Part shown: one piece after another, positions 55,331-64,000 of the stretch
Numbering within the stretch: position 1 is the stretch's first letter
Layout: each line of letters begins with the position of its first letter
Origin: Zygnema cylindricum
Taxonomy: Eukaryota > Streptophyta > Zygnematophyceae > Zygnematales > Zygnemataceae
DNA length: 64,000 nucleotides
Direction: 5' to 3'
NCBI GenBank assembly: GCA_037447655.1
Contig: JBBHKE010001980.1
Coordinates: forward strand, 62,001 to 126,000
Program-made: the position numbers and the translations under genes
The notes under the pieces: model-generated
Told to the model about the DNA's origin: nothing
The model's database searches: none
The model's input: the letters and a program-made list of their open reading frames with translations, nothing else

Positions 55331-55559
55331 AACTTAACGTAGGTAAATAATCCAAAAGCAACCTCTTAAATACTTTAGGCTTGCGGAGAACACAGAGGAA
55401 CTGTCGACGATCAATAACATCAATAACAAATCGAAGGAGGATAGATGCTTGCACTCACATAGCTAATGATGAATGTGGACAATAAAAAGGTGGAAGGACA
55501 AAATTGTGAGGGCTCCCATGACCCCTCCTCTCAAAAGAACGCCGACCATAAGTATGGAG

Positions 55560-56080
55560 GAACTCATTCAAGCACGTCTTAAGCAACCAAATATCTCGAC
55601 CGCCACTAAACTAAAATCATCCACCATATTGCAGCGTGCATAATCTCGCTCCTTCGTCTTAGCAGCGTCACACAAGGTTATTCCAAAATTTCGAGTCGCT
55701 TGAGGAACGACTACAATTGAGGCAAGGTTCGCCAAAATAATGTCAACAAAAATAGGATGGTCAACATCGAGCAAGGCGATATCGTACGTCACGATGCCAA
55801 TTTAGAGCCATGTAGTAATTGTGAGCTCTCCATGCCTATACCCTCCGAAGACAATAGTCCTAATAGGTTAATAATGTCGTGCATACTGACGTATGCTTGA
55901 ATAAACTCTCCCTCGTGGGAGCAATGAAGCAAACAAACAACATCAGGTTGAAGGACACTTCTGCACAAGTAAATAAGACAGTTGGTAAAATTTAGGTGAG
56001 GGAGGCCAAGCTTGAACCTAAGTGTGGTGGTGAATTGAACAGGCGTGAAATGTATAGTGGAGAAAATAATAAAAACCAAA
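55560..56080 (-). pseudogene. LINE C-terminal relic related to the 14-18 kb element
   Basis: FTTTLRFKLGLPHLNFTN and CLLHCSHEGEFIQAY (56079-55789) parallel FTSALRLRLGLPHPPLLG and LLCCSHGGER of the larger LINE. Further on, CDAAKTKERDYARCN parallels the ATATKERDYVH segment. Knuckle cysteines are partly lost (CRSV in place of C-x-C) and frames are broken. Confidence 0.8.
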
Positions 56081-56574
56081 AGCTAAACTCGGAACAGAAA
56101 TTTTACGGCAGTGTACGGAATTGTATCGACAAATTGGTGAACATGGAACGGCAAAAGGACGGCAGACACAAAGTACAACGGACGCAAAATAACATACTAC
56201 GCGCCGCCTGAATTGAATAGACGACCTGAAATGAGAAAACATGAGCGGACGGCTAGCGTGAGCGCCAGCATCCCAGAATGGCTCTATTGGCAGCTTATGC
56301 CAAAAAACCTGACAGATCGACACGTGGTAGGTCCCAGTGGATCTCAAGGAATGAAGGGACAAAGCCATGGCGTCGGATGTGAAGGGTAAATCGTTTTTAC
56401 TGGATTCGTACCAAAACGGTACGGATATCATGGCGGCTACTATACTTTCTGTGCTTGTACAACAAGCACAACTTTACAACACAGTGATCTGATTGGTAGA
56501 CACCTCAGTAGATAGGGGTTGTGAGTAGGGCGCGTCCGGGGAATAACATGTACAGCTGAGTAGACTGGCCGTAC

Positions 56575-56766
56575 ATTAATCTGTACGGACGGTACAGATA
56601 TCGCCGATAGTTATCGATATCGGTGTTATCGCCGATAATAACCGATAAATATCGGGTATTTATCGACGATAACAACGATAACGATATATCGTACCAATAT
56701 ATCGATTATCGGATACCCGAAAAAAGGTCCATATCGGTTATCGGCAAATCCTTACCGATACACAAC
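56575..56766. mobile_element. Family B right half
   Basis: Dense alternation of CCGATA, TATCGG and ATATCG words ending TACCGATACACAACAC then TA. The left tip is absent. Confidence 0.6.
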
Positions 56767-56779
56767 ACTACTAATTTCA

Positions 56780-57560
56780 ACATTCTATGGCGGCTTCGTT
56801 AAAAAAAAAATAAACAAGACGTTCGTGCATTTTTCAAACTTACCGCACGCAAATAGTGTGACATTTCAACGTCTATTTTTGAAAATGTCCGTACATTTTC
56901 AAAAAAATTACGTACATGTCCTGTGAAATTTCTGTTCAGTTTCCTAGACTGAAAATACTAATAATTTGAAATTTCTATTCAGTTTCTTGGACAGAAAATA
57001 CTAATAACTGTAAAGTATGTTGTTGTCAAATTCTGTACATTTTGTTGTCCAATTCCGTACATTACCGTAAAAATCCGTACATTTTACGGGAACCATTGTA
57101 CTTTTTACGTAAATTGTCGATTATTTGCTATTTTTTTAACAGTCACGAATTATACGTTTCAATCAGAAAAAAGGAAAAAATTGCACGATTTGAATAGCAA
57201 CACCTAAAAGCCTTAAAATCATCACCGTAAAAAGGACGGACATATACGGAGACAGGACCTAAATGTACGGAGTATAAACGACAGTTTTCCTAAAATATAC
57301 GCAAATGTACGAGAATGTACCTTAGAAACCCTAAAAGTACTAATATATACGGACACACTACGTAAATGTACAAAAATGTACGGGTACATAGTCGGGTACG
57401 CATTTTAACGATTTTCAAAAATCGAGAGATGCGAATCGTACGTATTATTCGCGCGTTCTTTTCGTGCGTAATATGCGATTTGAACAACTATGCGAGCTCC
57501 AAAACATTTTTCTTCAGGAAATTTATCATTGTAAAAATTAACATGGTAGAATGCAAATTA
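56780..57560. other. Spacer of worn element-like sequence
   Basis: CCGTACATTTT-, AATGTACGGA- and AAATTTCTRTTCAGTTTC-type words repeat loosely (the last twice near 56935 and 56975). No gene or defined element. Confidence 0.5.
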
Positions 57561-57569
57561 AGTTAAAAG

Positions 57570-58080
57570 AGTGGAAAATAGAAATTTGCGATAGGGAAGT
57601 GAATTGGTGATCGAAACAAAAACATTCAATTCCAAAAACACGCAGTGCAATTGAAGATTATGAATTGAAAATATAAAACAAATTGGAAAGCATAGATTGA
57701 AAATTGTAAATTGGAAAAAATAAAGTTGAAATTATAAATTCAAATTATTATTCTTCTGGAAATTGGAAATTGTAGGCCAGAATCTGAATAGTGGAAACCA
57801 AACCTTGTAAATTGAAGTTTAGAGTTTCCTTTTCGAAAATTTGAATATTTTAATTGCAACTTAACATTTCAAAATTACAAATGGGAAATTGTATAAAGGG
57901 AAATTGATTGAAACTTGAAATTAAAGATGAAAACCTGAAAAGGTTGAAATTTAGAAACTGGGGGTTTGCAAGTCGAACATGATAATGTGATATTGGACAT
58001 TGGAAGCTGGAATTTGGAAATTTGCAGTTGGGAGCTGAAATTGGAAAGTTGAATAAAACTGAACACTGGAAAAAATAATA
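57570..58080. repeat. Degenerate TTGGAAATTG / AATTGAAA repeat
   Basis: Half-kilobase stretch in which TTGGAAA, AATTGAAA and GGAAATTG words recur every 10-25 bases without a fixed unit length. It looks like a decayed minisatellite. Confidence 0.65.
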
Positions 58081-59307
58081 TCTGCAAATTTTAAACAGAA
58101 ATTTTGTGCATCGTACACATGAAAAATGATTATACGACAATCAAAAGTTGCCCGAGTTTAGAAGGAATGTTTTTTGCATTTGCACATTATAAAGTTTTTT
58201 CGAATTAATTTTTAAAGGTGATGCCTAAGATTTAATTTAATAACCATTTCAAACATAATTTGATTAAAAAATCTTCTTATCAAGTTTATAACATCCCTAA
58301 ATATATTTTTTCCGCATTCACACATCGACAAATTTCTTAAAAACTGTAAGTACTTAACAAAAACTACAGAGGTTAATCAGGATTGGCATTTACAACATTT
58401 TCAATTCAAATCAAAGGTGACAAAAAGATATCTAAATCAAATCTCTTTGGAAATTAAGTTCAGAATAGTAAGAAATTACTCCCCTAACTACATGAATTAG
58501 TGAAGATGCCTTAGATCCTACCTTAGATTTAGCACATAGGCTTGGGAGCACCGTTTAAATTATATCCATTCTAATCGACGAGTAATAAAAATAGATGCAG
58601 ATATTTGTGACTTTATATGTCCAAAACAAATATATTTCTGTACACTTGAGCCATCTCTCATCCAATGCCAGTAAGTGTTGCTTATGTAAGAAATAGCTTT
58701 CAATAGCTCTAACCTGATAATGAGACTCAAACTGTAGTTTTATTGTCTTATATAAGAATCTAGAGGATAATAGGTGTATGTTGCTGACAAAAGTTCCAGC
58801 TTTATCGTACATTAGCATTACAAGTCAACTTATTAGACAAAATTATTAGATTTATGTTGACCATTAACACAATAGTACCTCTCAAACAATAATTTTCTCA
58901 AGCTCGATGAGATCGTAATCTTGCATCAATAATATGGAAATAAGCGTGCAAATTGGAAAAAGATAAAAACCAATTCCACCTCACAATGAAAGTTTCCAGA
59001 AGAACATTGCCTAAACATAGCTTTTTCATTCAACTTCCATGTCACCAAATTAGAAGAAGATGAAATGATGAAATGTCGCATCATTCGTGGAAGCATATTA
59101 AGTCGCGATATCATACATTTCCTCGACTTTAATGTTTTCAAAAATCCAGGTATTGCAAAATGGAACAGAGGTACACCCACACCACCATTAGTAAACCTAC
59201 GGACATCTAGCTCCTTCAAATAACATTTTAGGGTTCATACACCAGTTGGTGAAGCCATAGGTTTGAATTCAAAATCAAGTAAAATTGCAAACTCCAATAT
59301 CGTTTAG
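58081..59307. other. Spacer, nothing recognised
   Basis: AT-rich. No open frame of interest, RNA gene or element end is seen. Confidence 0.6.
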
Positions 59308-59860
59308 CACTATTTCCCAACTTCACATCGACAATTGAAAATCAATGATGAGCTCAACATCTAGGACTCTATAACTTTACAATTCTTAAGAGCTACAAAT
59401 CTACTGAGCCATGTATAAAAAAAATAAAAAAATAAGGTTATGGAAGACTATCACTCGAGTTTGGTACAAAGAAATTCGATTTACTGGAATATCACCTAAT
59501 CAATCTCAACTAAATGTCCTTAAAATCACCTAAACTTGAATAAAATATTGTCATTTACTCTCAAAAAAACCACCTAAACTTGAAGAAAACATTGCCATTT
59601 ATTCTGCAGTTGTAGGAAGGTTCTGACCGTTAAAACCAGAATATCGGCAGTCGGGTTTCAGTACATTAGAGAAAATGTAGTCCTCCGGACGTTCGTCAAG
59701 GAATCCCTTTCCACTCTCTCCTTCAACTGAAATAGCATGCCGGAAGGATTCTCCAAGTCTTGTGAATTCATCAGTTCTTTCCTCTCTCCCTTATCGCTAT
59801 GTTTGTCCGAGAACTCCATGGATGGTCGGTGTGGTCTGTCATATCAAACAAAACAAAAAA
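59308..59860. repeat. Left arm of a long inverted repeat
   Basis: AGCACTATTTCCCAACTTC ... CTACTGAGCCATGTATAAA ... GTCCGAGAACTCCATGGATG ... CTGTCATATCAAACAAAAC. Each block recurs inverted at 61919-62554 in reverse order. Confidence 0.88.
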
Positions 59861-60325
59861 TGGAAAGGTAGCGTTTAGGGGAGCAAGCCGTGAATATGCA
59901 TTCTGCCAAAAATGGTCAGAAAAATACTTGAGGTGACGAGACATTTGTAATTTAGTGTGGAATCACCGACCAGAATGTCCCATTGGGAGTCACTCTAAAA
60001 TAAGTATCATTTGACTTGGCTCAGCTACTAAGAATATTATAGAATCAGTACTCCGAACTAAACTCCTAAAGTGCACAAATAGTTAAGAGCGCGGCCGAAA
60101 ACGACCGCAATCGGCTTTTGTCGGCGTCTGTCAAATTTTGTTGGACTTGTGCTTTTTAGACGTGGACATATCCGCATCGAGATAAGGTTACTGTGATTTT
60201 GTCAACTCTCGGAAAAGCGTGAGAGATGTGAGGAACACGTGTACGGTAGATGTACGACCAGCTTTTGACTCCCCACTGCCTCAGTTTCACGGAAGCAGAC
60301 CTCAGCTGCTCTTTGCTAGGAGGTA

Positions 60326-60820
60326 CACCGTGAATCGCTATTAGCGTAATAAAATAGATAGCGTAATGAAACAATTAGCGTAATTTACGGTAAATTGGGT
60401 TTTTAAGGGTACACAATGATACTACAGTAATTTATCATTAACTCTAATTTGTAAACTGCTTTGTAAAAAATTTCGGCACATAATATGTCCACGCTAAAAC
60501 ATGTGAATGTAAAAAATTGTTCAAATCGTACGCCGTCGCGTTTTTTTGACATCCGCGTATACCGGAAAATATTTACGCAATTACATATTATTATATTTTC
60601 TGTACTTTTCTATTTAAAAAGGTACGGAATAGTACGAATCTGACAGTCCGTACATCACACTATTTAAAAGGGCACTAAATTACAGTTATGAACCGTATTG
60701 AGCGGGGCACCTCAAATAACGTTCAGAAACATTTAGCGTACTTTATTCTATTTGAAAATTTGCCTTAAAAAAATGAGGTACCCCAATTAGCGTCATGTAC
60801 GCTAATAGCGATTAGCGGTG
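60326..60820. mobile_element. Family A element, 495 bp
   Basis: CACCGTGAATCGCTATTAGCG and GCTAATAGCGATTAGCGGTG with TA flanks. Interior nearly colinear with 63141-63628. Confidence 0.85.
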
Positions 60821-60839
60821 TAGTTGACGTAGGCTAGCG

Positions 60840-61640
60840 TCACGTGCCAGTTCACGGCGGACAAAAAAAAGTACCGTTTTCATACCATACCGTTTTCCCC
60901 TTTTTCAAGTGTGAACCACGCAATTGCTCCGGGACCAACAAACAGAGGTCGCAAACGATTAACCGAAACCGTAACCGAGACTGTTGACCGACCGCCCGCG
61001 TCGGATCCGGAACGGATTCGGGCGCCAAATTTGGGGGGCCGGGCGGATTCGGGCGGTTGATTCACATAAAAAAAAAATAGGTTACGGTCGGGTGAGCAAA
61101 AAACGAAAAAGAATGAAAGTTTTGTACTGTCCATACTATCCAACACTATTGTACTTTCTACTCTTAGTATCGTGGAAGGTAAAAGGGAAATATACCATTA
61201 ATTTTGTACTTATTCGGGTACGGGCGGGTACGGGTAGTTGCGAGAAATCGAGTTTCGGTTAGATTTTATTTTCGTAAACGCGTTTCAGGTAAAGGTTGAG
61301 AATTTTGGAGCGTGACATAACACGGTCGGGCGTCAAGTACTCAGATTTTGAGAAAAAAAAAAACGGTATTTTTCGGTTATGTAAAATTTTGACTTTTGCG
61401 ACCTCTGCCAACAAAGACTATAGCCATATATTTGGTGGGAGGTGGGTGTCCGTACAGATTTAGTACTAGATATTTTAAGGTAATTTTGGAAGCCAGCGTC
61501 ACTTCGATATATCAATATTTATCGACATATCGGCCCGATATATTGGAAAAATAGCGCAATATTGCGCTCCTCGATATATCGATTGTCGGACACCTAAAAA
61601 TAAGTACATTCGAGTATCGGTAATGGGCCCTCAATACACA
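60840..61640. mobile_element. Family B-related element split by a hAT-like insertion
   Basis: The halves GGGACCAACAAA and GACTATAGCCATATATTTGG rejoin to match GGCCAACGAAAACTATCGC at 48690. The right tip ends near CAATACACAGCAGTA. The left limit is approximate. Confidence 0.5.
60943..61407. mobile_element. Family C hAT-like miniature element, 465 bp
   Basis: Tips CAGAGGTCGCAAACGATT and (inverted) CAGAGGTCGCAAAAGTC. Perfect 8-bp direct repeats CCAACAAA at 60935-60942 and 61408-61415. Same family as 27471 but without its internal tandem repeats. Confidence 0.92.
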
Positions 61641-61734
61641 GCAGTACTAATTTCGCATTCACGCTATTTTTTGGCCTTCTCCGTCTACCACCGTACAATT
61701 TCGAGCACACACTTTTTCAGGCTTCTCGTAAAAC

Positions 61735-61830
61735 TTCATTACAGAAAGTGCAATGGAAAAACCATCAAAGTACAAAGGGGGTAAAAAAAAGAAAAATCAC
61801 ATTTAAAGACTACAAGAGCCAACAATTACT
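61735..61830 (-). mobile_element. 5'-truncated LINE 3' tail
   Basis: AATGGAAAAACCATCAAAGTAC, then AAAGACTACAAGAGCC, match the 3' UTR of the LINE at 14041-14110 in the same (minus) orientation. Confidence 0.55.
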
Positions 61831-61918
61831 AAAACAAAAAAAAACAAACAAATGAGGAAACCAAAAGCACTAGGCCAACTGGCAAGACTAACCAAAATAC
61901 CAAAGATGACAAGACATT

Positions 61919-62554
61919 TTGGTTTTGTTTGATATGACAGACCACACCGCCCATCCATGGAGTTCTCGGACAAACATACCGAGAGGGGAGAGAGGAGAGA
62001 ACCGATGAATTCACAAAACTGGGAGAATCCCTCCAGGATGCTATTTCAGCTGAAGGAGAGAGTGGAAAGGGATTCCTTGACGGACGTCCGGAGGACTACA
62101 TTTCCTCTGGTGTACTGAAATCGGACTGCCGATATTCTGGTTTTAACGGTCGGAACCTTCCTACAACTGCAGAATAAATGACAATGTTTTCTTCAAGTTG
62201 AGGTGGTTTTTAAGGAGATTTAGTTGAGATTGGAGAGTAAATGACAAGTTTTTATTCAAGTTTAGGTGGTTTTTAAGGAGAGTTAGTCGAGATTGAAGAG
62301 TAAATGACAATTTTTTATTCAAGTTTAGGTGGTTTTAGGAATATTTAGTTGAGATTGGTTAGGTTATAATTTAGTAAATCAAATTTCTTTGTACCAAACT
62401 CAAGTGAAAGTCTACCATAGCCGTATTTTTTTTATTATTTTTATACATGGTTCAGTAGATTCGTAGCTCTTAAGCATTGAAAAATTATAGAGTCCTAGAT
62501 GTTGAACTCTTCATTGAATTTCCAATTGTCGATATGAAGTTGGGAAATAGTGCT
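61919..62554. repeat. Right arm of the long inverted repeat
   Basis: TTGGTTTTGTTTGATATGAC to GTTGGGAAATAGTGCT. It is longer than the left arm because a block with TTCAAGTTTAGGTGGTTTT is repeated two to three times (62200-62340). Confidence 0.88.
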
Positions 62555-62809
62555 TGAGCGGGAAAGGGGGAGAGGAAGAGAGGTGGGAAAGGGTGCGAAG
62601 GGAGGGGAGAGGGTGAAAAGGGAAAAGGGGAAGACGGGGATGAGGAGAAGAGGGGAAGAGGGGAAGAGGGGAAGAGGAAAGAGGGGAAGAGGGGAAGAGG
62701 GGAAGAGGACAAGAGAGAAAAACAAGAAGAGGAGAGGGGAAGAGGGGTAAGAGGGGAAGAGGGGAAGAGGAGAGGTGAGGGAGAGGGGAAGAGGAGAGGT
62801 GAGGAAGAG
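62555..62809. repeat. GGGGAAGAG purine tract at an assembly gap
   Basis: Repeated GAGGGGAAGAGG units run straight into a block of N, so the array is probably longer in the genome. Confidence 0.9.
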
Positions 62810-62819
62810 NNNNNNNNNN
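62810..62819. other. Assembly gap (10 N)
   Basis: Ten N bases. The round number suggests a placeholder for unknown length. Confidence 0.97.
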
Positions 62820-63140
62820 GATTTACAATAACGTGCAATAAACTCCATGGGGCGAGTTATGCCAAGTATTGACATCAAATCACGGGAAAATTTATCACAC
62901 CACATGCCTGACAGTCTATACATGATAAAGCATGTAAATATTTAAATTTTCATGTCTTTTATATTATTATATATTAACGCATTTATAAAAGGCCGTATTG
63001 GTCTACAGTTTTTTTGCGCTGCCGCATGCTAAACTTGTTAAAAATGTAGATGTACAAAATCACACCTGTATAATACACGGCTTTTAAAAATGTTTCGTCA
63101 AATGTTTAATCTCATGTACTATTTAATCATAGTACCAGTA

Positions 63141-63628
63141 CACCATGAATCGCTATTAGCGTAATAAAAAATATAGCGTAATGAAACAATTAGCGTACTT
63201 CACGGTAAATTGTGTTTTTTCGGGTACACCATGATACTAATTTATCATGTACTCTAATTTGTAAACTGCTTTGTAAAAATTTTCGGCACATAATATGTCC
63301 ACACTAAAACATGTAGATGTAAAAATTGTTCAAATCGTACGCCGTCGCGTTTTTTTGACATCTGGTTATGCCGGAAAATATTTACGCAATTATATATTAT
63401 TATATTTTCTGTACTTTTAAATTTATAAATGTACGAAATAGTACATATCTGACAGTCCGTACACCACACTATTTAAAAGGGCACTAAACTACAGTTATGA
63501 ACCGTATTGAGCGGGGTACCTCAAATAACGTGCAATAACATTTAGCGTACTTTATTCTATTTGAGAATTTGCCGAAAAAAAAGAGGTACCCCAATTAGCG
63601 TCATGTACGCTAATAGCGATTCACGGTG
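63141..63628. mobile_element. Family A element, 488 bp
   Basis: CACCATGAATCGCTATTAGCG and GCTAATAGCGATTCACGGTG; TA at the left, worn to CA at the right. Near-colinear with 60326-60820. Confidence 0.82.
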
Positions 63629-64000
63629 CAGTGGCCAATACCACATCGGCACATCGCAGCTGCATATCACCAGTGAATCAGGCGCATATGGTGAAACTAT
63701 GTCCGTTTACCGATGTGCCAATGCTGCACGATATGCATCCCGATGTGTACTGTGGATATCACTTTTTTGGCTACACTTTCAGTTTGTCCACTGTATAGTT
63801 TCCTGCAGAAGTGCATATTCTTTTCTATATTGAGTTTGCTTCCTTCTGCTGTAATCCATCGTTTCAAAGGTTACAAATATGATTTTAACATCCACTGCTG
63901 CAACAGTAGCAACGATTTTGACTCCGCTTCACGCTTGCTTTTATTCCTGTCCAAGTAAAAATAAAAACGACCGAGGCCTTCCTTTACATCAGACTTTTCT
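63629..64000. other. Right margin, nothing recognised
   Basis: No gene or element end can be supported in the last 370 bases. Confidence 0.5.

Noticed and set aside
62485-62923. Open frames spanning the N block
   Set aside because: Low-complexity purine repeat plus unknown bases; not coding.

Overview
The window is nuclear DNA from a land plant or close streptophyte. Every recognisable host gene is a green-lineage nuclear gene with spliceosomal GT-AG introns: an HVA22-like protein, a mitochondrial-type alanine aminotransferase, the chloroplast protein CGLD27/Ycf36-like, a broken phosphoribosylanthranilate isomerase and a broken cytochrome P450. All five lie on the minus strand. I cannot place the organism more precisely. 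Dense nested miniature transposons, a non-LTR element and LTR arrays point to a large repeat-rich genome.

Layout. 1-2910: HVA22-like gene, 3' end off the left edge. 2911-5898: spacer with a 34-G run and element relics. 5899-13430: complete 17-exon alanine aminotransferase gene (513 aa reconstructed), with miniature elements, a 26-bp minisatellite and GATA-like repeats in its introns. 13990-19092: a TA-flanked miniature element split by a decayed non-LTR retrotransposon (RT plus a C-terminal Cys/His and restriction-like endonuclease region). 19095-21549: element fragments, then empty spacer. 21550-24106: complete 5-exon CGLD27-like gene (326 aa reconstructed). 24257-34400: deeply nested DNA transposons plus a Copia RNase H scrap. 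34452-35196: PRAI pseudogene. 35459-43689: a three-LTR array with no coding pol. 43690-45374: P450 pseudogene interrupted by a TA-flanked element and cut by the LTR array. 46043-49759: more nested elements. 49956-55053: a gag-only Copia-type array. 55560-56080: LINE relic. 59308-62554: a long inverted repeat enclosing further nested elements. 62810-62819: assembly gap.

Two or three genes look functional (HVA22-like, AlaAT, CGLD27); they are unrelated housekeeping or stress genes with no sign of working together. Most of the rest is mobile DNA. Six element groups recur and can be told apart by ends and target duplications: A (ends CACCGTGAATCGCTATTAGCG-like, TA), B (GTGTTGTGTATCGG-like, TA), C (CAGAGGTCGCAAA, 8 bp, hAT-like), D (GGGTGGCGTTCCATCA, TAA), E (AGGTGTGTCCCCATGT-like, TAA) and F (a 2.9-kb element with long inverted arms, 8 bp). 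I see no convincing new defence, biosynthetic or regulatory system; the interest lies in the transposon biology and in how it broke the P450 and PRAI genes.
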